Part shown: positions 28,369 through 40,164 of the stretch, in pieces
How positions within the stretch are numbered: the stretch's first letter is position 1
Layout: the number at the start of each line of letters is the position of its first letter
NCBI GenBank assembly: GCA_004026145.2
Contig: CP034983.1
Coordinates: forward strand, 9,408,588-9,472,587
Source: Takifugu bimaculatus
Lineage: Eukaryota > Chordata > Actinopteri > Tetraodontiformes > Tetraodontidae
Length of the DNA: 64,000 nt
Reading direction: 5' to 3'
The notes under the pieces: generated by a model
What the model was told of the DNA's origin: nothing
What the model saw: only the letters and a program-made list of their open reading frames with translations
Database searches by the model: none
Position numbers and translations under genes: made by a program

Positions 28369-29971
28369 CGCCAATGAGCATGAAGCTCTTCCCACACAAA
28401 CAGTGAACAGACAGAAATCTCCCCCATTGCGCAAAATTATCACCGTGCCCAGCAATTATACAGGAGGAGAGCCAATAAGCAGATGATGCATAGCATCTGC
28501 ACCCCATCACAGGGCCTTTGTTTCTCACCCCGTTGTTCCCGTGTGGGAAAACCCAGCTGGCCTTGAATTTCCCAGCTATTTCCCTCAATTTGGTGTAATG
28601 CGACATAAAAGGTCAAGTTAAAGAGCCCTTCTTACACAATGTTATTTGTGCAAATGGGCCCCATCATCAGGCAAAATGGTAATAATACATTACAGTCATG
28701 CTCCCTCATTTTGCTTCACAAACACCAGTGATATGCATGTGCAGCAGTCATGAGGAAAAATGAATGTTAGAAGTGATTAAAAACGCTGATGTTCCGCCTG
28801 GAGGAAGCACCATCTGCAATGAATCCTTCCCAAATCTAATCATGTTGTCATTGTGGAGTTACACGTATAGATTAATTCAGCTGGTGAAACTCTCCAGGCA
28901 ACGTTATGATGCTGCCCCAGCGTGACAAAGACATCATGTGATCTTATATATAAAAACAAAGCCAGTTTTGGTGTACATGTGAGAACAAAAGTAGGTGCAC
29001 CTCATGAGTAGACAGGATCACATATGCAGGACGAGTGTTAATATTCCTCTCTCTGCATGTGTCTGTGTGTCCCTTTGTTGCCTGTCTGGCTCAGGAGGGG
29101 AGAGCAGCTCCTCACAATGCTCCCTCTGTCCCTGTGATGGCTCGTCTGTCATCACGGCCTTTTGTCTTTCCCTCTAATTAGTTGCAAGATGCATGTTGCT
29201 GACATATCTCCTGTGTCTGGAGTTGGGAAATAGACACGATACTGAATTCATAAATCATTCCATCTGTGCTTCTTTGCCACCAAAATGTGGGTGTTTTTTT
29301 TATCTTTCTGTCTGGAGAGGGGGTATTGAGGGCAAAGCCCACACATAATGCTCAGGCTTTGTAGCTTAAAAACCACTGTTGCATTAAGAAGTGCTCCACT
29401 GATTGAACAAGAGCCGTTGCCTGCTGAAGCAAGATGTCACCTCTTCTGGCCAGATCTTTGGCTGTTTCCTTGCCGATGCCGGTGTTGGCTCCAGTGATAA
29501 TGACTGTTTTCCCATCTAACCTCTCTTCTGATGACCAGTGATTACAGCACACACTCCTGGGCATCACAGACAGCACATCAAAACAAGAGGAAACAATTGC
29601 AATTATTTCCTGTCACAACATGAAAAAAGGAGCCTCCAGAAAACTAGTTAAAGGTCACACTTAAGCTACTTTGTCAAGAATGCACATTCAGCCAATAATA
29701 AGACCTGTTGTGGAATGTTGGGAAAATGTAAAGAAACACAACAGACAATACAAATTCTATGTGAACCATACATTTTCAAACGGCCATTTTAGTATTCATA
29801 CAGCACAAACTTGGCACTTCATTAAAAGAGGCTGAACAAATAAGCTGTCAAATTTCCTGTATAATATTCAGACTCACGGACAGATTTGCGAGAAGTGCCG
29901 TCACTTGAGTCAATAAATACTTGGGGGAAAAGAAACAGGCGTAGAAATGACTGGTCCTACCTGCAGGACAT
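26375..29971 (-). CDS. RDH12-like short-chain dehydrogenase/reductase, complete
   Basis: Classical SDR of the RDH11/12/13/14 group, NADP(H)-dependent enzymes reducing retinal and lipid aldehydes at ER-type membranes. Seven coding exons with matching phases: 29971-29961 (MSC + AG), 29556-29441, 28055-27900, 27808-27704, 27129-26920, 26828-26636 and 26477-26375 (TAA), giving 297 aa. Motifs in order: TGANTGIG cofactor loop, ACRD, LDLSDTKSI, NNAG, HFLLTYLLL, SVAH with the catalytic serine, YGQSK with the catalytic Tyr and Lys, HPGVV, and the C-terminal block SDCAP..LWEISCNMLGI. The tiny first exon was inferred because the decayed paralogue next door has the same layout (short ATG exon ending in a split Arg codon). 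An alternative start is the in-frame ATG at 29564, but it lies before a good acceptor. The exact orthologue (rdh12 or an rdh12-like paralogue) cannot be settled here. Confidence 0.9.
28334..28366 (+). repeat. (CA)n microsatellite
   Basis: In the 1.4-kb intron between exons 2 and 3 of the RDH12-like gene. Confidence 0.92.
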
Positions 29972-30120
29972 CCTTCCCTACAGATAAATAAGCGCCCGCG
30001 GAGCAGAAGGCAGCTACTTCTGCAACGACACCTCTGCCTTCGGCACACCTTCGGCTCTGCTCGGTCCGCTTCGTCTGCCACGCCGCCGCGTGCACAGCGC
30101 GGCCACAGCTCAGCCAATCA
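29972..30120 (-). promoter_or_regulatory. CpG-rich 5' region of the RDH12-like gene
   Basis: By eye this is the most CpG-rich stretch of the left half. It lies directly upstream of the inferred 11-base coding part of exon 1, so it probably holds the 5' UTR and promoter. No TATA box stands out. Confidence 0.5.
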
Positions 30121-30209
30121 GGTGCGAGCAGGCGTGTGATTGTTTCTCAAGTTCACCACCAGACGCTCGTGCCTCCTGCTGAAAGGCGTAAATGCTGGAA
30201 GCCTTCCAC

Positions 30210-30560
30210 AAGTCTCCCTCCACCAGCCTCCATCTTCATCATACGGGCTTTATCACCAGCCTCCATCTTCATCATAGCTGCTTCATTTATCGGCTGTTCA
30301 CCAGCCTCCACCTTCATCATACCAGCTTCATTTATAGGCTGCTCACCAGCTTCCACTTTCAACATATGGGCTTCATTTATAGGCTGTTCACCATCCTCCA
30401 CCTTCATCATACAGGCTTCAATTATGGGCTGTTCATCAGCCTCCACCTTCATCATACGAGTTTCATCACCAGCCTTCACCTTCATCATACAGGCTTCATT
30501 TATAGGCTGTTCATCAGCCTCCACTTTCGTCATACAGGCTTCATTTATAGGCTGTTGAAC
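30210..30560 (+). repeat. 45-bp minisatellite, about 8 copies
   Basis: Unit built from TTCATTTATAGGCTGTTCA and CCAGCCTCCACCTTCATCAT blocks; some units lack the TTATAGGCTG part. Because 45 is a multiple of three, open frames run through it on both strands (a SPASTFIIQASFIGC-type plus-strand repeat and a MKVEADEQPINEACM-type minus-strand repeat). I see no start context, splice sites or homology to suggest expression. Confidence 0.85.
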
Positions 30561-31287
30561 TCATTTTGGAGATTTGAATTTGTCAGCCTGACTGTGAACA
30601 TTTATATTATCATTTTATCATTTTTTTTAAAGCTGTTTATTCAACCACAGACAAATGCACAAATGAAATACGAATTTGTGTGAATTGTATTTAAGGAATG
30701 TGTTGAGGAGGTTGTGTACACACAACTGTGAAAGAAAAATGGATTAAAACAAACAAACAAAAATCACAAACAACTATTCCAACTACAGTCAAACTAGGAG
30801 TTGAAAGTTAGAAAATTGATTGCAATACTATAACATGACCACAAGATGTCGTGCAATATCAAATTTAACGTCTATGTCCATATATGATGATTTTATTTCA
30901 CAATTGTAGTGTTTAAATGGAGCGTTGAGAGAGATTTCTTTTGCAAATGAATAGTTAATATTGCACTTCACAGCTCCCTTAGGTTAAAATTACTACTATT
31001 GATACACATGTTACACATGTGTATTAATACACGTGTGTAACATACAATATGGAAATACAATATGGGAGCTATTTTATTTTTTAACTGTTTTCCAATTTGC
31101 TTTCGAAAAAAAATACAACCTTCTGTTCTGCCATTAAAAAACATCCATCAAAATCACCTCTTTATCTACTTGCAGCATTTATTCTATGTCACACATTCAC
31201 CATCAGACTCAATCATCACTGAAAACTACATTTGGCCCTAAACAGCAGTTGCGGCACCCTTATGGAAATCTGTTTACGTGCAACGCA
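30561..31287. other. Intergenic between the SDR gene and its decayed paralogue
   Basis: AT-rich sequence without recognised features. Confidence 0.55.
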
Positions 31288-33679
31288 TCATCTCCAGCGG
31301 ATGCCCAGCATGTGGCAGCTGGCGGCCCACAGCTTCAATGCCGTGCCATCGTCCTGACCTGCGATGGAGCTCTGTGCAGCAGCACAGTTGCTGTAGGGAG
31401 GACACAGAAGTGTGACACCATTGATGTTCTGCTTCATGAGCACCATCCATGCTGCTGTTGAACCCCACCTGTAGTATCCGCCATTGTGCATCTGGTCCTC
31501 AGGGGTGACGACGCAGTAGATGGTGGTGTAGGCCCCCCTCTGCAGGGGTCCCTGATGAGAAACCCAAAGGTTTTCACAAAGCTTACGAGAAGGGCGCATC
31601 AAATGCCTCGTGATTCCAGTGTCCACCATGCCCGGGGTCCACTGAGTACGTGCTCACGCCAAGAGCTGTGGTCAAAGAACATCAAATTGTATTGTATCAA
31701 ATACTGTTTTAATGCATTTCAAACTAATTGTGTACTTGATTTACTCTGTGAAGTGTAGTTCAAGTGTAGTGTGGATCAGTTGCAGCTGAACCACTATGGA
31801 AAATTCCAAATCCACATCAAATACGTTGAGAATGAAACATCATGACGCTTTCTAACATGATGTAATTTGATTTGTCTTTAAACTTGATAATTATATTGTT
31901 ACTGCCTGATAGTATTGTACAATTTGCTAGTATTTTCCAACCACAATTGGTTAGTGACTTACATAAATCCATTCGCATAAAGACATGTATGAGTAATTTC
32001 AATAATTGCTATTTGTTCATTTTTATGTGCATTCATTGGTACGTTCCTTTCATTAAAGAGCACCTTTTTATTTCCTCATTAAAGCATTACTTGAATCGTT
32101 TTTTTATTTTTCTATTCATCAAATCAATGTTTTGTCTGATTTTTGCACCAAGAAGCACTTTGTGATGTACTCAAGAGAAAATGTACTCTCACCAGACTCA
32201 TTATTGACAGTATAATTTAAAAATAGAGCCATCATTTTAGGAGTAAGAACACCCATGTGGTTGGGGCGAGTGAGCGCTACCTTCAGTCCTTTTGGCGAGC
32301 TCTCGGGTGAACAGGACGTTGGCCAGCTTACTCTGGGCATAGGCTTTGATGGGGTGGTAGTTGTTCTCCTCCGTTCAGGTCATCAAACTGGATCTTGCCA
32401 ATGTTGTGAGCCGTTGAGGACAGATTTATGACCCGTGAGGGGGCTGAGTGTTTTAACAAATCCAGCAACAGGTAGGTCAAGAAGAAATGACCTGAATGGA
32501 GAGAGATGGAGATGGACAGTTTACAGAAAGTAATTGGAGAGTATATAAATGGACTTGTGTATTATTAATGTTTTATAACATCATACCCAAATGATTGACC
32601 CCAAACTGTGTCTCATATCCATCTGCTGTGGTGCTGTAAGGACCAAAATGCCATCCTCTGCACTTGTTGATCAGGAAGTGAAGAGACTTTTCAGCTGGAA
32701 AATAAACAGCATGTGTATTACATGCCTGTGCAAGTACTCTGTAATACTCTGTGTGTGTGGTGTGTGATGTGTGTGTGATGTGTGTGATGTGTGTGTGGTG
32801 GTGTGTGTGTGTGTGTGTGTGTGGGTGTGTGTGTGATGGGTGTGGTGTGTGTGACTCACTGTGTGTTAATATTCTCGCGAACTTGGCAATGGATTATGGT
32901 GTCAGCCAGATCCAGTAGCCTGGCAAACTACCTTGGCTCCCCTCACCTCCCTCATGATGTCACGGGCGGCCTGCTCCCCTTTTGCCATGTCTCTGCACGC
33001 CAAAACCACACCGGGCACCTACAGTTCACCGGAATAAATCACTGTTAAACAAATTCTGCTTTTGTTTGAATTTGAAGCGCTGATTTCTAACTCGACTGCA
33101 GAAGTCTCTGTGTTGGTTCACCACATTGTGCCAAACAGTTAAAGAGGCTTCAAATTGATACTTCTGCCTCTGGTAGGCCAGATCTTTCACCGTCTCTTTG
33201 CCTATTCCGGCATTCCTCCCGTCACTATAGCTGTCTTCCCATCCAAACGCACGTCCGAGCTCCAGTTCTTGAAAAACAGAGACCTGATGGAGGTGAGATG
33301 CGAAAGCATACGAGAAATAGAGTTCACCCAAAGTGGTGGTGAAGGCATTTCTTTTACTGCCTAAGGAAGTTAAAGAAGAGCTTTGTAAGGATAGAGAGTG
33401 TGGTGTAAAAATAAAGGAGTGGTGTTTGTGAGATGTTGGTTTGGACCTCATTGGTAACTGAATTAGGAGGGCGGTGAGGTTTACCACCTAAGTCAAAACA
33501 GTTAAATTCCTGGAACCGCGGTCATGCAGCAAGTTAAAGATTAAAGGTTCCAAAAGACGTGGAAACGTCTCCATTGTATCATTCGATATCATCATACAAA
33601 AAATGTGGTCAAAGCATTCCTTAAAATAGCTTCAATATACTGAGATCTGCTCAGAAGCTTCTTACCGGATCGCCTGCAT
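31288..33679 (-). pseudogene. Decayed RDH12-like SDR paralogue
   Basis: Same seven-part layout as the intact SDR gene. Recognisable pieces: ATG exon 33679-33666 (MQAIR split codon, gtaag), exon 2 from 33283 (NWSSDVRLDGKTAIVTGG), an exon about 33016-32868 (ACRDMAKGEQAARDI), about 32697-32588 (TTADGYETQFGVNHLG), about 32491-32282 (HFFLTYLLLDLL, YAQSK), about 31667-31488 (GVSTYSVDPG, AYTTIYCVVTPEDQ) and a last exon to TGA 31290-31288 (LWAASCHMLGIRW). Reading is broken at least five times: one base lost in the TGxxxGIG loop (about 33213), near the start and end of exon 3, in the NNAG motif (about 32660), one base gained near 32370 before YAQSK, and again near 31630. The exon 2 donor also looks lost. 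No single frame gives an SDR. The intact neighbours argue against general sequencing error. Confidence 0.85.
32750..32853 (+). repeat. (GT)n-rich imperfect microsatellite
   Basis: GT runs broken by GA and GG units, in an intron of the decayed SDR paralogue. Confidence 0.9.
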
Positions 33680-34712
33680 GTCTGAGGTTGTCTGAGCTCC
33701 AACTGCAATGTTGACTCTGTGAAGACTGAGACTGAGAAGATGTTTGGGAATACTTATTAAACGATGTTTGCAAATGTAACCAATCAATCAGACACAGTCT
33801 GAAATGGGCTCCTTGTTAGGATTCACATGATAATGATGAAGATTAATGAAGAGGAACAGAGGGCTATTTATAACCTGGCTTCAAACAGTCTTTTATTTTA
33901 TTTTTTTCTCTATCGACAGTGTTTTTACTGTCATGTGAGATGATTAAACTTAATCTGTAAAATGTGGTGCAAGAACTGGAGTGTCTAATGGGCACACGTG
34001 AAAATGAAGAAGCGGGATCCACAGGTGATCTCAGCAAATGTGGATTTACTGGTGCTTTCCACAGGAGGGTTGGTTTGTGTTACACTGTGCAAACACTGGA
34101 ACTAAAATATCTCCTCTTGTTCTAGAACAACATGCGTTCGGGCATCACATTTACAAGGACGCCCCAAAAGTAGGACACTAAATGTGGCAGCAGCTTCCTC
34201 TTATGGAAGCCAGTTTATTAAGAAGGAACATGCAGATTACTTAAATTATTAAACTGATATTAGTTTAGATGTGGTAACAGATGGGAGGGCTTTTGTTTTT
34301 CAAATATTCAAAGTGATTATTACAATACAATTATCACATCTTGAATTCCATGTTAATGTTATGACAATGTGGACTATTTCTTTCATGACCATAATGACCT
34401 TTCATTTTCAATTCTTAATTATACAGAAGAATAATTCCTTATAATTAGGCATATTTATTTCAGTACTGGTCACCTCCCTCCATACAGACCACAGACTTTA
34501 ATGGGAGACTGCGAAACAGCCAACAGGTCCTTTAAAACCCCGCTTTGAGATTAAATCTTCTCTTCTGGTTTTAACCAAAACTCACCACTAGAGGGAGGAA
34601 TTCAGCAACTTCCAGCACAGAACCTGAAGTCTCCAATCAGGACTCACGTAAACCATGTGAAAGCTAGTCATAACTTCCTGTTTGCACAAACAACCAGAAA
34701 ATAAGCTGAGGC

Positions 34713-34754
<42 letters not shown>

Positions 34755-35520
34755 CACACACACACACACACACCACACACACACACACACCACACACACA
34801 CACAGTGGTATGCTGACCCAAAGCAGACCCAAATGAACGCTGCCTGCTCCTCTCATGTGGTCTCTCTGTGACGCTAGCGAGCCTGACTGCTATTTAGTTT
34901 GTGCTCACAGCTGCTCGCCATCACTGCATCTGATGAAAGGCTGCCTTTTATGTCAACATGGGGACAAAGACACCAAGGCACTGCCACATGTACAATTAGC
35001 TTTTCTTCTCAGATTATAGATCATCTGGAGGAGATGAATGACTTGTAATTTGTCAGGTCCAAAATAGAAAGAAGTGATTTAAAACAAAGAAGCCAGGAAA
35101 GAAGGCACCTTCAATCTTATGCAAAACGTATTCTCTTTTAATCAAAATATTCACTCAACCGTTCATTGCCATCATTCGTGATGTGTAATCGCTAATCTTT
35201 AAAATGTTGCATACGTGCAGTGAGGTTGCCGTTTGCGTTCTTTGCTTGTCACTTACACCACAACACAAATGAAAGGAAAGAAAAACAGAATATTCATTCT
35301 TGTAGTCAAAAATTTTGAAATACAGTATGTACAAACAGGATCATAAAGTAATTTTTTTCCCAATAAACAATCTCCTTTATCAAATCAATTAAAGCTAAGT
35401 AGAAACAGGCTGACTTTTTACTTCATTAAGCCTTGTACAAACGAAATACATATATAATGAGAATTTTTTTAAAAAACAATCCAGTAATAAAATAGCTTAT
35501 CAAAATGCACAGCATTTCTT
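33680..35520. other. Intergenic, SDR paralogue to tnfrsf11a 3' end
   Basis: No coding block. Contains the CA array at 34714-34803. Confidence 0.6.
34714..34803 (+). repeat. (CA)n microsatellite, interrupted
   Basis: CA run of about 90 bp with single GC and CC interruptions. Confidence 0.93.
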
Positions 35521-35526
35521 TTTATT
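35521..35526 (-). terminator. tnfrsf11a: Candidate tnfrsf11a polyadenylation signal
   Basis: Minus-strand AATAAA about 580 bases after the stop. A variant ATTAAA lies further on at 35137-35142. The interval from 36102 down to one of these would be the 3' UTR. Confidence 0.4.
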
Positions 35527-36102
35527 TCTAGACACAAACAAGATCTGTGGTGCAATGAGACAAAAGTGAGTCCTTGTACAGTTTGAGCAAAGCTTTGTAG
35601 CAAAAAAATTATGTTCAATTACTGTAAAACAGCTTCTGAGAAACCCTGAAAACCCTGACTGTTGAATTTTTGACTATAACAAAAAGGGTAATCTTTCCAC
35701 ATTGTGGACAGTTTGTTACATAAGAAAAAACCCAGTGAATCAATGAAATGTCAAATTAAAATAAAACAGGCAAAAAGACATGCAATAATTCTCTTTCCGC
35801 TTAGGAGCCACTTACAATTTCCATTCAACTGTAAAAAAAAAAAGAAAAAAGAAGAAGGCTGCTGTTCAGTGTGAATTCTGGTTCCACATTCAATTTCCAA
35901 CAAAATTTCCCTAATATTGTCTGGAATGGAGGGAGTGTCCATTATAAAAAATGTCTTCCACTGGAAAAACCATAAAGGCTCTTTGGAGATGCCTGAGATT
36001 GAGTGACGATTACATTCCACCGAGTTAACCAAAAGCCTCAGTTCATGCTTTTGTTTGTTAAAGCTAATTGAGTGGACACGCTACAATAAGACCTGTTAAC
36101 AT

Positions 36103-36368
36103 TCACCGTTCCATCATTTCCTGAACTGGCAACGTCTCGTCCTGCAAGGCATCGTGGGAAATGGAGTCCTGTGCCCTTGGAATACTTTGAAAATGCAGAG
36201 CTGACTCGTTGGCCTCTTCCTGGACAGGGTTTCGGAAAACGCCCCCCTGATCTGTCCCGTCGCTGCCTGGAGATGAGTGACCGACGTAGACAACGATGAC
36301 TTCACCGCTGAAGTTCATTACCTGGCCGCTGGAGATGAAGGTGGTGTTGTTGCTCCCAGACACCTGAG
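36103..36368 (-). CDS. tnfrsf11a: TNFRSF11A (RANK) last coding exon, partial gene
   Basis: C-terminal end of the receptor for RANKL, a TNF-receptor family protein driving osteoclast formation. Acceptor ttctgttcag ends at 36369; the exon enters in phase 1 and stops at TGA 36105-36103. The segment FISSGQVMNFSGEVIVVYVG matches the conserved distal cytoplasmic block of vertebrate RANK. Two PVQE motifs follow (NPVQEE and LPVQEM at the very end), the form of known TRAF-binding sites in RANK. The upstream exons, including the large cytoplasmic one, the membrane segment and the cysteine-rich repeats, are not visible between here and the N run. The open frame continues upstream to 36564 but that part is intron. 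Confidence 0.88.
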
Positions 36369-36943
36369 CTGAACAGAAGAAGAAATGGGATCTGACTAAA
36401 TTGCCATTAGCCACAAAGCAAACCAGTGGGTCAAAGGTTGTGACATATGAGTCATTCTGGACTCTGGCGTGGGCAATAAGAAATATGCCCTGTTGGGAAA
36501 TAGGCTGAGATATCAACATGTGTAACGTGTTGCCTAAAGCGGCTTCCACTGTTTGTGACATCACTGAAGAGGGGCCTCAGATGACAAATGGACAGTGGTT
36601 GTGAGGACCATGCAGATGGAGCACAGAGCGGCCTCATGGACCACCATACCATATCCTTCCTGCTTCTCTAAAATGCAGCAAGTCTGAGTGTGAGAAACCT
36701 CTTCAGCTCATCAAGCCTTCACAGATTGGGGTGTGCACGTAATCCTGTACTCCTGTGGACCCTCAGAGATCTGCTGCTGTCCATATTGAGCAAAACGTTT
36801 TAGGCTCTCACACTTGCTTCGCCTCTGCTTCTTTTTTTATCCAGCCTCCTGTCTGACTTTCCAGCAGACCTTACTAACAGACCCTGTGTGACTCACAGCT
36901 CATGCCTTGTCTGCGCGCACAGCACACACACACACACACACAT

Positions 36944-36987
<44 letters not shown>

Positions 36988-38199
36988 AAAATGAGCATGA
37001 AAGCATTAGCAGACTATTCACTGCAAAGTACACATAGCTGTCGCAAAGACACACACACACACACACGTGCAGTCTGCGTGTTCCCCAGATGAGAAACTTT
37101 CCCAGAACGCCAGTTGGGGCGCCCTGGATCAAAAGTATGCAATTTCACCACAAATTAGAAAACAAAGAGTGGATGGAATCCGCTTGGCTTCTTGTGTTTG
37201 TCCTTCCCCGACGCTGAGATGATTTGTCTGGATGTCCGACAATTGTAATGAAGCAGGCAGGGATTTTATTTACCGGGGATAAGCCACGAGTCCAAACTGT
37301 TCTGCACCAATCTTGGCAGATTCTCCCTGGACGGCTGCCACTGGGCAACCCTTCAATCAGTCAAACCTATCAGGATCATGTTATTTGTGGCATTGCCTTA
37401 AACCAACAGTTCTGGACCAAAGTTGCTCTCGTTCATGCAGAATAAAATTCATGCAGACACGTGTTAGCATCAATTTCCATTTAACCGTCAGAAAGCAGTT
37501 TGCAAATACTGAATAACTTTTCTCAAGAAGCTACGGTGGCAACTGCCTGCACGTCTAGTTCTCCCCTCATTGCAGGGGGTCCATGGACATGCCTGCCCGG
37601 AGGCAATGATTGTAAGACTTGATTGTAACAGAGGCTATAAATATAAAAAAGTTGAACTTATTTTCTAGAAATAAGCCCAGAAATGTAAATGCAAAAGTGA
37701 TACAGCTGGTTTGTAATATTATTTTGTCCATCCGGGGCTACTGGAGCCACATGATGGATCAACACGGATGCAGGCCTGTGTCAGCATTTATATAAATATC
37801 TCATAGTACTATATTCAAAATAAGCATGTCTATTTTATTTTGTCTAAATTCAGACGTGAGGAAAAAGCCTTCACACTGGCCATTAAACAGAAAACTAAAG
37901 AAGTCGTATTTGATCGTAAAATTTAATTAGTGCATGATGGGAAATGGGTTTCATGCCGGGCCGCAGGTGTGTCATTAAAACACCCAGTCATCTGTGAGAG
38001 CTGAAAAACACATTCACAAGTTTGCAAAGCACGCGTGTGTACCGCTCACGGTGTGTGCGTGTGTGTTTTTTGGGTGGCCGGGGTTCTAGGAGCATTACTC
38101 AAGCTGTGCACATCTTGCTTCGATTAAGGCCGTGGCCACTTTGTGCAACGTGATGGAGCCGTGCATAAACAGGAGTTCTGTAGATGGCACAGTTCGGTC
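36369..38199. other. Sequence between tnfrsf11a last exon and the gap
   Basis: Should be tnfrsf11a intron if the gene is intact. I looked for the large cytoplasmic exon on the minus strand and did not see it. CA runs lie at 36923-36983 and 37049-37067. Confidence 0.55.
36923..36983 (+). repeat. (CA)n microsatellite
   Basis: About 60 bp with one TG interruption. Confidence 0.92.
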
Positions 38200-38299
38200 N
38201 NNNNNNNNNNNNNNNNNNNNNNNNNNNNNNNNNNNNNNNNNNNNNNNNNNNNNNNNNNNNNNNNNNNNNNNNNNNNNNNNNNNNNNNNNNNNNNNNNNN
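38200..38299. other. Assembly gap, 100 N
   Basis: Exactly 100 unknown bases, the usual placeholder for a gap of unknown size. Its right edge is the first base of a long 29-bp minisatellite, which probably stopped the assembly. Confidence 0.98.
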
Positions 38300-40164
38300 T
38301 CCTCTCTACCACGATCTCTCCATCCCCCCCCTCCTCCACCATGGTCTCTCCATCCCCCTCTCCTCTACCATGGTCTCTCCATCCCCCTCTCCTCCACCAT
38401 GGTCTCTCCATCCCCCTCTCCTCCACCATGGTCTCTCCATCCACCTCTCCTCTCTCCTGGTCTCTCCATCCACCTCTCCTCTCTCCTGGTCTCTCCATCC
38501 ACCTCTCCTCTATCATGGTCTCTCCATCCCCTCTCCTCTATCATGGTCTCTCCCATCCACCTCTCCTACCATGGTCTTCCATCCACCTCTCCTCTCTCCT
38601 GGTCTCTCCATCCCCTCTCCTCTCTCTGGTCTCTCCATCCCCCTCCCCCTCTCCTCTCTCCTGGTCTCTCCATCCACCTCTCCTCTATCATGGTCTCCCC
38701 ATCCACCTCTCCTCTACCATGGTCTCTCCATCCACCTCTCCTCTCTCCTGGTCTCTCCATCCACCTCTCCTCTCTCCTGGTCTCTCCATCCCCCTCTATC
38801 CACCTCTCCTCTACCATGGTCTCTCCATCCACCTCTCCTCTACCATGGTCTCTCCATCCCCCTCTCCTCTACCATGGTCTCTCCATCCCCCTCTCCTCTA
38901 TCATGGTCTCTCCATCCCCCTCTCCTCTCTCCTGGTCTCTCCATCCCCCTCTCCTCTCTCCTGGTCTCTCCATCCCCCTCTCCTCTATCATGGTCTCTCC
39001 ATCCCCCTCTCCTCTACCATGGTCTCTCCATCCCCCTCTCCTCTACCATGGTCTCTCATCCCCCTCTCCTCCACCATGGTCTCTCCATCCCCCTCTCCTC
39101 TACCATGGTCTCTCCATCCCCCTCTCCTCCACCATGGTCTCTCCATCCCCTCTCCTCTACCATGGTCTCTCCATCCCCCTCTCCTCTACCACGGTCTCTC
39201 CATCCACCTCTCCTCTATCATGGTCTCTCCATCCCCCTCTCCTCTACCATGGTCTCTCCATCCCCCTCTCCTCTACCATGGTCTCTCCATCCCCCTCTCC
39301 TCCACCATGGTCTCTCCATCCCCCTCTCCTCCACCATGGTCTCTCCATCCCCCTCTCCTCTACCATGGTCTCTCCATCCCCCTCTCCTCCACCATGGTCC
39401 TCCATCCCCCTCTCCTCCACCATGGTCTCTCCATCCCCCTCTCCTCTACATGGTCTCTCCATCCCCCTCTCCTCTACCACGGTCTCTCCATCCCCCTCTC
39501 CTCTACCACGGTCTCTCCATCCACCTCTCCTCTATCATGGTCTCTCCATCCCCTCTCCTCTCTCCTGGTCTCTCCATCCACCTCTCCTCTCTCCTGGTCT
39601 CTCCATCCCCCTCTCTCTCTATCATGGTCTCTCCATCCACCTCTCCTCTACCATGGTCTCTCCATCCACCTCTCCTCTCTCCTGGTCTCTCCATCCACCT
39701 CTTCTCTACCATGTTCTCTCCATCCACCTCTCCTCTACCATGGTCTCTCCATCTCCCTCTCCTCTATCATGGTCTCTCCATCCACCTCTCCTCCACCATG
39801 GTCTCTCCATCCACCTCTCCTCTCTCCTGGTATCTCCATCCCCCTCTCCTCTATCATGGTTTCTCCATCCACCTCTCCTCTACCATGGTCTCCCATCCCC
39901 CTCTCCTCCACCATGGTCTCTCCATCCCCCTCTCCTCTATCACGGTCTCTCCATCCCCCTCTCCTCCACCATGGTCTCTCCATCCCCCTCTCCTCTATCA
40001 TGGTCTCTCCATCCCCCTCTCCTCTATCATGGTTTCTCCATCCACCTCTCCTCTACCATGGTCTCTCCATCCCCCTCTCCTCCACCATGTTCTCTCCATC
40101 CACCTCTCCTCCACCATGGTCTCTCCATCCCCCTCTCCTCTATCATGGTCTCTCCATCCCCCTC
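38300..40164 (+). repeat. 29-bp minisatellite, about 64 copies
   Basis: Unit: TCTCTCCATCCCCCTCTCC followed by TCTACCATGG, with variants TCCACCATGG, TCTATCATGG and TCTCTCCTGG. Pyrimidine-rich plus strand, no stops in any plus frame, which produces three 670-700 aa spurious frames that also run through the N gap. Confidence 0.97.

Noticed and set aside
29564..29576. Start of the SDR gene at ATG 29564 or further upstream in the same frame
   Set aside because: The frame crosses a good acceptor (cag at 29557); the paralogue shows that the start lies in a separate tiny exon.
36369..36564. Upstream open frame as additional tnfrsf11a coding sequence
   Set aside because: It lies before a clear polypyrimidine-AG acceptor and does not resemble RANK.
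37540..37610. Cysteine-bearing minus-strand stretch as a possible RANK ectodomain exon
   Set aside because: No recognisable cysteine-rich repeat pattern and no convincing splice sites.
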